Below are positions 45,475 to 53,657 of a stretch of DNA of 64,000 bases, one piece after another; the first letter of the stretch is position 1, and the number at the start of each line of letters is the position of its first letter. This stretch comes from Butyrivibrio sp. INlla14. Lineage in GTDB: Bacteria > Bacillota > Clostridia > Lachnospirales > Lachnospiraceae. The DNA is taken from the NCBI RefSeq assembly GCF_900102515.1, contig NZ_FMVS01000011.1, positions 1 to 64,000 on the forward strand. Reading direction: 5' to 3'. The notes under the pieces are model-generated. The model was not told where the DNA came from. It did not search any database and was given only the letters and a program-made list of their open reading frames with translations. A program made the translations under genes and the position numbers.

Positions 45475-47433
45475 TCAGTTCTTATTGCTCGCATCAGAAT
45501 ATGGTACATAAACCCTGACAGTAGTTCCTTTATCTTTTATGCTCTCAATCTCAGCCCCATATTCATTTCCAAAATAAAGACGTATTCGCTTTGCCACACT
45601 ATATAAACCGAAGTGACTTCCTCCCTTTATTTTGTCGTGTTCTGTAATTCTTGCCTCTTCTTTTTTCTTATCCTCTTCGCTGTCAAAAACACTTTCATCA
45701 GAAAGAAGACTATTTAGCCTTAAAAGCTCATCCTCACCTATTCCAACACCATCGTCAATAACAAGTAGTTCCACTCTTCTATCAGCAGTAGAATCCTGAT
45801 CATTACAGCCAACTACATGTCCCTTAACCAAAATTTTCCCTGAAGAAGCCTTATTTTTGACTCCATGGTAGATTGCATTTTCTACAAGAGGCTGAAGTGT
45901 CATCTTTGGAATAAGCGACATAAAAACATTTTCATCTACATCGATTTCATAGCTGAATTTGTCACCATATCTCATAGTCTGAAGATCCAGATAGTCAGTT
46001 ATTATCTGAATTTCTCTTTCTATGGTGACTATTTCATCACTTCCGGATAAAGAATTTTTATAATAATTTGCCAATTTGTGTGTGACTCTGGAAGCCTCTT
46101 TCGCCCGGTTCATCTCAATCAGCATTATTATGATATCAAGCGTATTATACAGAAAATGTGGTTTTACCTGTTCCTGGATCAGCGCAAGCTCATACTCTCT
46201 CTTTTTTCTGGCTTCATCATCTACCTGCTGCAAAAGCTCTAAATTGCGCTGAGTCATATAGTTAAAGATTCTTCCAAGACGTCCAATCTCGTCCTTGGTC
46301 CTGAATCTGAACCTCACGCTCATATCCCCTTCAGCAATTTCCTGTGCTCCATCATGAAGTATCTTAAGGGGTTTGGTTACAAAATTAGCAGAAAACCAGA
46401 CAGAAATTATTAAAAGTACTGCGGTAAAAGAGCTGGTTGTCAAAATGATAAATCTAAGATCCCTGCCCGTTACATTAAATTTATTAAGATTTGTAATCCC
46501 CACAAGAGTCCACTTATAATCAGTGATCACCTGCCTTGATAAAAGATAGGACTCATTCTTGTACTTTATGAGCTTATCATTAGTATCAAAAAGGCTTTCA
46601 ATCAGAGTATCATCTTCATAAATAGGGTCTATCACGCCATTTTGTTTTATGAGTCTTGCGTCAGTATCATACAAAAAATAGTAACTTATCTCGCTTTGAG
46701 AAGATTCTATAAGATAATCTTTATCCATATTTATAAAAAGATATCCCAGGTGAGTGCCACTTACAATATTGATAACATGCTTGCCCATGGTGATAACTTC
46801 TTTATCATCACGGCTAAAAGGATTAGATTCAAGTGGCATCATAACAGTCTTGCCGCCCTGGTCAGAAAGCCCCAAAACATAATCTGAATATCTTATATTT
46901 ATGCTGTCTCCAAGGTAATAAGGATCTGATGAATAAAACCTTCCATCTCTGTCTATAAATACTATAGATGATATGCCATTATAGATAAGGAGCGACTGAG
47001 ACAGCTGGCTTGTTATCTTACTATCTCTTGTAACCTGCCTCATGGATTTATCATTATAGTAATTGCCAAATTCTATAGTCAGGTTGTTAGAACACAGTTC
47101 ACCATTTTGAAGGACAGATGAAAGCCTGTCAGACATGATGCGTATATTTTCCTCTATCTGCTTGTCAGCCCTTTGCATAATTGCCCTGTTATAAAAGGCA
47201 AGCATCAAAATAGTAAGTACCACCATAGGAATAAGTGCTACCAGTAAAGTTATAAAAGCTAGTTTATATTTGATGGACATGTTTCTGGCCTTGTTCTTGC
47301 CAGTGCTTAATTTCTCCATGTCCTCAATTGTCATATTTTTTATATCCATCTTTTTCATACCCATAATATTATCATGGTATAGGTGGTAAAAGTCAAAAAA
47401 GCGCAAAGGGCCATCATGTGACTCTTCGCGCAT
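45475..47433 (-). CDS. YesM-type sensor histidine kinase
   Basis: A 652-residue membrane kinase with TM1 about 57-80, an extracellular Cache-like sensor (about 80-325), TM2 about 328-350, HAMP (350-403), a His-kinase domain with the phospho-His H426 in QEQVKPHFLYNTLD, and a HATPase domain (about 510-645, IDDGVGIGEDEL, GGSHFGLYSV). The start at 47433 has AAAGGA about ten bases upstream, overlapping the permease stop. Internal ATGs at residues 24-29 lack sites. It senses an extracellular sugar or binding-protein complex; the ligand is unknown. Confidence 0.92.
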   Translation of the reverse strand: MREESHDGPLRFFDFYHLYHDNIMGMKKMDIKNMTIEDMEKLSTGKNKARNMSIKYKLAFITLLVALIPMVVLTILMLAFYNRAIMQRADKQIEENIRIMSDRLSSVLQNGELCSNNLTIEFGNYYNDKSMRQVTRDSKITSQLSQSLLIYNGISSIVFIDRDGRFYSSDPYYLGDSINIRYSDYVLGLSDQGGKTVMMPLESNPFSRDDKEVITMGKHVINIVSGTHLGYLFINMDKDYLIESSQSEISYYFLYDTDARLIKQNGVIDPIYEDDTLIESLFDTNDKLIKYKNESYLLSRQVITDYKWTLVGITNLNKFNVTGRDLRFIILTTSSFTAVLLIISVWFSANFVTKPLKILHDGAQEIAEGDMSVRFRFRTKDEIGRLGRIFNYMTQRNLELLQQVDDEARKKREYELALIQEQVKPHFLYNTLDIIIMLIEMNRAKEASRVTHKLANYYKNSLSGSDEIVTIEREIQIITDYLDLQTMRYGDKFSYEIDVDENVFMSLIPKMTLQPLVENAIYHGVKNKASSGKILVKGHVVGCNDQDSTADRRVELLVIDDGVGIGEDELLRLNSLLSDESVFDSEEDKKKEEARITEHDKIKGGSHFGLYSVAKRIRLYFGNEYGAEIESIKDKGTTVRVYVPYSDASNKN

Positions 47434-47440
47434 ATATTTT

Positions 47441-48286
47441 TTATCCTTTTACAGCTCCGCCTATTGTCATAGCACTCTCAACCTGCTCTGAGAAAATAGA
47501 ATATACTATTATTGCGGGGAAGGATGCAATTACCATAGTAGCGCCCATTCCTCCCCAATCCGTCGTAAATTCGCCCTGAAAAAACAGTACTCCAAGAGGA
47601 AGAGTCTTGAGCTTTGGTATACTACCTACAACTACATTTGCCAATATAAACTCATTCCAGGCATTAAGGAAAATATAGATCACCAGTGTAACTGTAGCTG
47701 GCCTTACTAAAGGCTCAATGATCATAAAGAAGGTCTGGTAGATATTGGCTCCATCCATGCAGGCTGCTTCTTCAAGTTCCATAGGAATCCCTTTGAAAAA
47801 TCCGTAATAAACCATGCAGGCAAATGCCAGGTTTATTGCAATATAAGGAAAGATCAAAGACCATCTTGTTCCCATCAGGCCAAATTTCTGTACGATCTTA
47901 ACAACAGGAATCATTATTGCCTGAACAGGTATAAACATTCCTAACCCCAAGAACAGCCTTGTAAAGGTCTTTAACTTCCAGACCATCCTGCTGGTTGCAT
48001 ATGAAAAGAGTAACGCACAGAAAATAGTTATGATCACAGTACCTATTGATACTATCAGGCTGTTTATAAAATATAGCGGTACATCATACTTGGTCCAGGC
48101 AGTTATATAGTTTTCATAGTGAAGTGGCCATGGTGGTCCAAAAGGATTCGTTACAAAAATCTCGTTATTAGTCTTAAATGAATAAAATAGCATCCAGATC
48201 AGCGGATATAGGGAAAAAGCTGCATAAATCCAGCAAAATGCTATAAATACATAATGAAGAGCTTTATTTGATCTATCTTTACGCAC
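47441..48286 (-). CDS. Sugar ABC importer permease (MalG-like)
   Basis: A 281-residue permease with about six membrane segments and the EAA loop EEAACMDGANIYQTFFMIIEP, a CUT1-type feature. I choose the GTG at 48286, seven bases after AAGGAGG. The longer reading from 48355 would cover the 3' end of the first permease. It overlaps that gene by eight bases and is followed at once by the sensor kinase. Confidence 0.9.
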   Translation of the reverse strand: MRKDRSNKALHYVFIAFCWIYAAFSLYPLIWMLFYSFKTNNEIFVTNPFGPPWPLHYENYITAWTKYDVPLYFINSLIVSIGTVIITIFCALLFSYATSRMVWKLKTFTRLFLGLGMFIPVQAIMIPVVKIVQKFGLMGTRWSLIFPYIAINLAFACMVYYGFFKGIPMELEEAACMDGANIYQTFFMIIEPLVRPATVTLVIYIFLNAWNEFILANVVVGSIPKLKTLPLGVLFFQGEFTTDWGGMGATMVIASFPAIIVYSIFSEQVESAMTIGGAVKG

Positions 48287-49190
48287 GACGCTTCCTCCTT
48301 GCTTTTTCTTCTTCTTTCTTTTGATCTCTGTCCCTAAAGATAAAATTGATAACAAGCATTACAAGCATACATTCAACGACCATCACTGAAGCTGCAGCAA
48401 GACCATATCCATAATCAGACTTCTTAAAGGCTGCGTTATACATCATGTATGTAAGTGTATAAGTTGACTTGTTAGGACCGCCTCCTGTCAGGATGTTCAT
48501 CTCAGTGAAGGCTTTGATACCTCCGGTTAGCGAAATAATAAGACAGAATTTGTAGGTTTCAGCAAGAAGCGGGATTGTGATCTTAAGGTGGGCAAGGACA
48601 TTGGAACAGCCATCAATTCTTGCAGCTTCATAATAGTCTGAAGGAATTGACTTGATACCAGCTACAATAAGTGCAAACTGATATCCCATCCACTGCCATG
48701 CATTAACAAAGGCGATAACATATATTGCTTTATATCTATCTCCAAGCCAGTTCTGTTTAAAATCAAAGTTTCCAGCTTCAAAGAGCTTATTTAATAGTCC
48801 ATCTCCTGCAAGAACGGCACTCCATAGCTGACAAACTACAGTTACAGATAAGATGACAGGAATGAAATATGCTACTCTGAGGAATTTCCTGCCCTTCATC
48901 TTCTTATCCGAAATAGTGATGGCAAATACAGTAGCAAAAAGCATCTGATAAATAGTTATGACAACTGCAAAAATCAGCTGATTTCTGTTGGATGTAGCAA
49001 ATACTCTATCAGTAAACAGGTCAAGATAGTTCTTTATACCTGTAAAATTCGGAATTGTAAGACCATTCCAGTCTGTAAAACTATAGGCAAAAACCTGGAT
49101 GATCGGAATAAAATCAAATGTAATAAATATAGCAAGTGCCGGTAATACAAAAAGCAGGATTGCCAGCTTATTTCCCATGTATTTTTTCAT
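48279..49190 (-). CDS. Sugar ABC importer permease (MalF-like)
   Basis: A 303-residue permease with six membrane segments, FDFIPIIQVFAYSFTDWNGL near the start and the EAA loop YEAARIDGCSNVLAHLKITIP. This is CUT1 type (oligosaccharides or glycosides). It lies about 125 bases after the binding-protein gene, across a strong hairpin. No ATPase gene is in the cluster, so a shared MsmK-like ATPase elsewhere is likely. Confidence 0.92.
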   Translation of the reverse strand: MKKYMGNKLAILLFVLPALAIFITFDFIPIIQVFAYSFTDWNGLTIPNFTGIKNYLDLFTDRVFATSNRNQLIFAVVITIYQMLFATVFAITISDKKMKGRKFLRVAYFIPVILSVTVVCQLWSAVLAGDGLLNKLFEAGNFDFKQNWLGDRYKAIYVIAFVNAWQWMGYQFALIVAGIKSIPSDYYEAARIDGCSNVLAHLKITIPLLAETYKFCLIISLTGGIKAFTEMNILTGGGPNKSTYTLTYMMYNAAFKKSDYGYGLAAASVMVVECMLVMLVINFIFRDRDQKKEEEKARRKRRA

Positions 49191-49244
49191 GGTTCATCTC
49201 CCAATAATTGACGTAAATAAAATTATAAAGCTCATATATTTAAT

Positions 49245-49287
49245 GCGGAGCTGGCAGATATAACCCCTTATTCTGCCTATGCCCCGC
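49245..49287 (-). promoter_or_regulatory. Stable intercistronic hairpin between binding protein and permease genes
   Basis: Outer arms GCGGAGC (49245-49251) and GCCCCGC (49281-49287) with one mismatch enclose GGCAGA/TCTGCC and ATAA/TTAT stems around a CCCC loop. No T-run follows, so it is better read as an mRNA-stabilising or processing element, as found after other binding-protein cistrons, than as a full terminator. Confidence 0.65.
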
Positions 49288-49316
49288 ACTAATTAGTAAC
49301 CCTTCTCTAAAAAGAA

Positions 49317-50696
49317 TTATTCCATTGTATCAGCAATATCCTGAACAAATTCATCTGCTGTAAATTGTCCGGAAACAAGTCCCTGTGACTCAGACTGAAT
49401 TGCATCGTTAAAGGTTGAGTTTGTAAGTCCCCATGTAAACTTTGTTGTTGCAGTGATTGAAGGAAGAGTATCTGAAAGCTTCTTCATCATTGCAGGATAC
49501 TCAGAATCTGGCTCTTTTCCTGTATCAATAGCAACAAGTGGATTATGTCTGTACATAACCTTGGCTTCGCAGTATTTCTCTGTTATAAATTCTGCTACCT
49601 CTGCAGCAAGCTCTGCATTCGCTGAATCAGGATTTACAGCAAATCCTGAAGCTGATCCGCCGCCTGAGAATACAGCCTTACCAGCTTCATAAGAAGCAGC
49701 ATCAGCAGCTGGGTAGAACATCCAGTCTACATTATCGCCAAGTGCCTTTGTAGCATCCTCGATGTACCACTGACCGTTGATAAACATAGCAGCTTCGCCA
49801 GAAAGGAATTTTTCTGAAGCCTGGTCATAATTGGTTGTTGTAGCATCTTCCTGGTAAAGACCTGCTGCAACAAGTTCTTCCATCTTCTTGGCAGCATTTA
49901 CATAGCCTTCATCTGTGATAGAAGCTTTACCCTCATCAAGAGCCTTGATACCGCCTTCTGCATATCTTGTTGCAATAACATCATATGCAGCTGCTGTATT
50001 CCAGCCTTCCTGTCCAAAGAGTGCAAGTGGTGTGATTCCTTTGCCCTTGAATACTTCGATGCAGTTTAAAAGATCATCATATGTTTCTGGAATCTCGAGT
50101 CCGTTCTCCTCAAAAAGAGCCTTATTGTAGTACCAAAGAACATATTCCTGTCCAGAAAATGGGAACGCATAAATGTTACCATCCTCTGCATAAGCAAGAT
50201 CCTTGTTGGCATCATAGAGCTTATCAAGGAATCCTGTAGACTGAGCAACCTCGTTTAATACCATGATCTGATTGGACTCACGGAATGTATTAATGATATC
50301 TGTTGATGCCTGATAGATATCTGGAAGCTGTCCTGTAGCAGCCAGTGTCTTAAGTGTCTGTCCATCATCCTGAGCCTGAACAATAAGGTTAAGCTCTACA
50401 TTTGGATAAGCTTCCTTGAGCTGTTCTACAGCATAATCGTAAGGAACCTTTGTGTCATCATCAGCATACTGTGTGTAAATTGAAAGTGTAACCTTATCCC
50501 CTGAAGCTTCCGTTGTTTCAGTTGCATTTTCCTCAGCTTTTTCCTCAGCTTTTTCCTCAGTTTTAGCTTCTGTCGTAGTTTCAGCAGCTGCTGTATCTTT
50601 TCCAGTTTCTTCTACTGGCGCCTTACTGCCACAACCGATTATTGATGTTGCTGCAACAGTCAGACAAACGAGAGTACTAAGAATTCTCTTTTTCAT
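49317..50696 (-). CDS. Sugar-binding lipoprotein of ABC importer
   Basis: A 459-residue extracellular solute-binding protein (family 1 type). The lipobox SIIGC places lipidation at Cys22. A Glu/Lys/Ala-rich linker (about 38-68, with short repeated EEKAEEKAEE) is followed by the binding fold: LSIYTQYADDD, YAFPFSGQEYVLWYYNKALFEENGL, MFINGQWYIED. The aromatic-rich central region fits a carbohydrate ligand. It heads the importer-kinase-regulator run; a TATAAT at 50783-50788 and a leader hairpin precede it. The sugar is unknown. Confidence 0.92.
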   Translation of the reverse strand: MKKRILSTLVCLTVAATSIIGCGSKAPVEETGKDTAAAETTTEAKTEEKAEEKAEENATETTEASGDKVTLSIYTQYADDDTKVPYDYAVEQLKEAYPNVELNLIVQAQDDGQTLKTLAATGQLPDIYQASTDIINTFRESNQIMVLNEVAQSTGFLDKLYDANKDLAYAEDGNIYAFPFSGQEYVLWYYNKALFEENGLEIPETYDDLLNCIEVFKGKGITPLALFGQEGWNTAAAYDVIATRYAEGGIKALDEGKASITDEGYVNAAKKMEELVAAGLYQEDATTTNYDQASEKFLSGEAAMFINGQWYIEDATKALGDNVDWMFYPAADAASYEAGKAVFSGGGSASGFAVNPDSANAELAAEVAEFITEKYCEAKVMYRHNPLVAIDTGKEPDSEYPAMMKKLSDTLPSITATTKFTWGLTNSTFNDAIQSESQGLVSGQFTADEFVQDIADTME

Positions 50697-50736
50697 AATA
50701 AAATGTCCTTCCCTTCTCTAAATGAGTTAAGTTAAT

Positions 50737-50764
50737 GACGAGTTGTAACCCTTGGAAACTCGTC
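50737..50764 (-). promoter_or_regulatory. Leader hairpin upstream of sugar-binding protein gene
   Basis: GACGAGTT (50737-50744) and AACTCGTC (50757-50764) form a perfect 8-bp inverted repeat around 12 bases. It lies between the -10 candidate (50783-50788) and the start codon, so it may be an operator half-site pair or an RNA leader structure. Confidence 0.45.
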
Positions 50765-50840
50765 AACCTCTTTACAGTACTCATTATAAAAAAGGTAAGG
50801 ACATTTAAAAATGCAATATTCAAAATTGTTTTTGTAATTT

Positions 50841-51446
50841 TTAAAAAAAGTACAACTTTTTGGATTCAGTAATTATTTTGTCGGGCTTTATATCATGCTC
50901 ATCTATGATTTCGTCTGGAAAACTACCATCATATATCTGGCAGTCAAAGGCCAGGGCAATTGTACTTATTCCGGCATTCTGGCTCAAAAAGGTATCATAG
51001 AAGCCTCCGCCATAGCCAAGGCGATTTCTATCTCTGTCAAAAGAGACTCCAGGCATGATAACAAGGCTATGGGAAAATGCATCTGCACAAAAGATCACGC
51101 TTGTTTCAGATATCTCTGGCTCTCTGATCCCCATATAGCCGCTCTTTAAGTCAGATAGGCTAGTAATTTTTACAAATGCCATCTCACGTTTAGCCCTGTC
51201 TGTAACCTTAGGGCAAAAGACATTTTTACCACTTTCCAGGGCATTTTTAATTATTCCATCTGTTATAACTTCGCTTCCCATTGATGCATAGATCAGTATA
51301 TTTAAAGCCTTTTTGTATTCTTCAGATGAAAACAGTCTTTCCTGGATAAGCTTTGTCTTTTCTGATAATTCCTGAGTAGATAATCTGTCTCTATCTTTGA
51401 TCATCTTTTTTCTTATGGATTTTTTATCATAACAGATACGCGTCAT
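50841..51446 (-). CDS. 5-formyltetrahydrofolate cyclo-ligase
   Basis: Recycles 5-formyl-THF to 5,10-methenyl-THF using ATP. The 201-residue protein has the ATP/folate loop RLGYGGGFYD (about 143-152), an N-terminal KKSIRKKMIKDRDRLS helix and the central IYASMGSEV. Length is normal. It starts 20 bases inside the 3' end of the DUF4026 gene, so the two are translationally linked. Confidence 0.93.
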   Translation of the reverse strand: MTRICYDKKSIRKKMIKDRDRLSTQELSEKTKLIQERLFSSEEYKKALNILIYASMGSEVITDGIIKNALESGKNVFCPKVTDRAKREMAFVKITSLSDLKSGYMGIREPEISETSVIFCADAFSHSLVIMPGVSFDRDRNRLGYGGGFYDTFLSQNAGISTIALAFDCQIYDGSFPDEIIDEHDIKPDKIITESKKLYFF

Positions 51447-52662
51447 CTGGTGTTATCCTCTTCTCTCTTGTAAGAACCATCCAGTCAGTAATGTCCTTCA
51501 GGTCAAAGCTTCTTGTGTCTCCCTTCTTGATTCCGGACACATAATATGGTTCCTGAGAAAGCCTTGCTACAACCTTGTCATCCTTAAAGTCCACAACATC
51601 AAACCAGATATGCTCTTTGTTAGATTCAGGTTCTTCATCGCGCCAATACTTTTTATCTTCCACAAGGCCAATCTTCACAACAGCCTTATTTTCCTTATTC
51701 GAAAAGCCTTTTTTAAGATAATCCACACGCTCGAGAGCAAGATCGCTCATTCTCCGAGTTTCTGCTCCAGATATATAGAACATAGGATTTTCCCTTAAAA
51801 GCTCGTCAAAGTACTGAACTTTAGTAAATACTTTATTATCCATATCATTAGGATTAAGATAGCACATTACAGGGCATGTGTCCTTACTGTGATATTCATC
51901 TCTATCTTCCGTAGTGCCAAGTTCAATTCCATCATAGTATTTAAGAGCATCTTCCCAGTTAATTGCAGTTGTGACCATAAAGCCCTGTCCAACCCTGCCA
52001 AGAAAAACAGGGTCTTCAACGCTGTAAGGCTCATCTGCCTCTATCATCCTATATGCCATATTTTCCAAGACGTTATAATGAGTATTGTACATTTCTCTGT
52101 CAGAGCCCAAAATTTCCAGTTCATGCATTCCACAGCGTTTAAGTCCATGAGTATGGAGCCACACTTCATCATTTTCACCACTGATTGCCTGCACAGTAAA
52201 AAGATATCTAGGAGCCGGCAGAACTGCTGAACTTGCAGCAAGTCTTACCCAGTTACCTGAAAGTATTTTCTCTGATGGACAATCTAAAACAGCAATCATA
52301 TCAGGAACAAGTGCATCAATGATCCTAAGCTGATCATAAAAGCAAACTCTCGGATCATTGTTATAACTCATTGAAACGCTAAGTCCAACGGACTTTTCAT
52401 CAATTTTTTTAAGCTCTTCTTCTGTAAAATAGTGACCACGTCTTATAAAAGGCGGAAAATCAATATCAGCTGCACCAAGCCATACCTGATATTCTCTTCC
52501 ATCAATAGAAAGGCTGAGCTTGGCAGCTTCTCTGTTGTCATCATATTCGATATCATTTACATTTATGTTTTCTTTTTTTCCAAGGTTTTCCATGAGAGCA
52601 TGCGGATTGGCTACAATTCCCTCATCCTCCGCAATAACTATCATGTAAGATTCTTCTTTCAT
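51427..52662 (-). CDS. DUF4026/DUF2314-type protein
   Basis: A 411-residue soluble acidic protein, uncharacterised. The N-terminal two thirds resemble DUF4026 (LGAADIDFPPFIRRGHYF; WVRLAASSAVLPAPRYLF; THGLKRCGMHELEILG). The C-terminal segment (about 340-400) resembles DUF2314 (IWFDVVDFKDDKVVARL followed by VSGIKKGDTRSF). AGGAG lies eight bases before the ATG. It lies 15 bases after the hydrolase and overlaps the cyclo-ligase. I assign no function. Confidence 0.65.
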   Translation of the reverse strand: MKEESYMIVIAEDEGIVANPHALMENLGKKENINVNDIEYDDNREAAKLSLSIDGREYQVWLGAADIDFPPFIRRGHYFTEEELKKIDEKSVGLSVSMSYNNDPRVCFYDQLRIIDALVPDMIAVLDCPSEKILSGNWVRLAASSAVLPAPRYLFTVQAISGENDEVWLHTHGLKRCGMHELEILGSDREMYNTHYNVLENMAYRMIEADEPYSVEDPVFLGRVGQGFMVTTAINWEDALKYYDGIELGTTEDRDEYHSKDTCPVMCYLNPNDMDNKVFTKVQYFDELLRENPMFYISGAETRRMSDLALERVDYLKKGFSNKENKAVVKIGLVEDKKYWRDEEPESNKEHIWFDVVDFKDDKVVARLSQEPYYVSGIKKGDTRSFDLKDITDWMVLTREKRITPDDAYLL

Positions 52663-52677
52663 ACTTTTTTCTCCTTT

Positions 52678-53502
52678 TTAATATCCCATACTAGAGAGCT
52701 CTTTTGCCACATTGCAGTAAAAGTCAGGAATATTTGAGACTCCCTCTCCCTTTTTTCTGGTAAAGGGCAATCGTCTCATATCCACTTCGTCGCAGTGCGA
52801 GATTCCTCTTCTGGAATTACTCAATATCTCTCCCCTAAAGTTACCCCATTTTACTGAGTCCGGTGTAAGAAGACCATCGTTAGGGCCATCCAATATCCAG
52901 ACAACAAGTGATGGAAACCACATGAACATATCCCCAAATGGTGATTTCATCCTAAATGCAAAGCTTTGATAATAGGTATCAGGTGAATCCTTGTATTTCT
53001 CATTAAATTCCCTGGCGCCTTTGGTTGAAAGCAGTTTAAAAATGCTGTAAGAATCTGGCTTTTTGTCTCCCAAAACCCGGAACACAATATCAGTAAGTGA
53101 TCCAGCAATACGAACAACAAAGTCAGGAAATTTAAGAAGCTTATCTACAGTGAGTGACCCATTATGGGGCGTATTTATTGTGGTCACAGATGCTACCTTG
53201 GCTCCCAGATCATATTTGGCTATAGCGCATCTAATATCAAGACCGCCCTTAGAATGGGCAATGACATTTACTCTAGCTGCCCCTGTCTCTGACAAAACCT
53301 CATTAATTCGCATAGCCAGATGGTAAGCATTTGTCTCTACTGAAGCGTTACTATCCTGATTTCCGTAAAAGATTTTACATCCAATCTGCTGGAGAGCACC
53401 AGGAATTCTTCCCCAGTAATTAAGATGCTTTCTATCCCTAAAGCCCATTCCATGCACCATAAGGATTGGGTATTTTAAATCAATTGTCTGCTTGCTATCC
53501 AT
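52678..53502 (-). CDS. Alpha/beta hydrolase, lipase-like
   Basis: A 274-residue serine hydrolase. The lipase oxyanion region is PILMVHGMGFRDR near the N-terminus, and the nucleophile elbow is AHSKGG (consensus GxSxG with A at the first position). The likely acid is Asp in DGPNDGLL and the catalytic His is in RGISHCDEVD, near the C-terminus. I start at MDSKQTIDL (53502) with GGAGG about ten bases upstream; the much longer reading from 53661 would cross a hairpin and has no site. No signal peptide, so it is cytoplasmic. Substrate unknown. Confidence 0.8.
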   Translation of the reverse strand: MDSKQTIDLKYPILMVHGMGFRDRKHLNYWGRIPGALQQIGCKIFYGNQDSNASVETNAYHLAMRINEVLSETGAARVNVIAHSKGGLDIRCAIAKYDLGAKVASVTTINTPHNGSLTVDKLLKFPDFVVRIAGSLTDIVFRVLGDKKPDSYSIFKLLSTKGAREFNEKYKDSPDTYYQSFAFRMKSPFGDMFMWFPSLVVWILDGPNDGLLTPDSVKWGNFRGEILSNSRRGISHCDEVDMRRLPFTRKKGEGVSNIPDFYCNVAKELSSMGY

Positions 53503-53583
53503 AGAATTCATTCCTCCAACAAAAGTGCTTTGCACAGTAACTCTAATTATAATACATGTAAACCATTTCCGATGATGCAAAAT

Positions 53584-53610
53584 GGCTATCTGGAATTTTT
53601 CCAGATAGCC
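53584..53610. terminator. Hairpin terminator between FAD dehydrogenase and lipase-like gene
   Basis: Perfect 12-bp stem GGCTATCTGGAA (53584-53595) with TTCCAGATAGCC (53599-53610) and a three-base loop. A seven-A run follows on the plus strand. On the minus strand the trailing run is only ATTTT, so termination of the upstream gene may be partial. Confidence 0.65.
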
Positions 53611-53657
53611 AAAAAAATCAGGTAAAAAAATGATATTTGCCACTTGCATCATATTTA

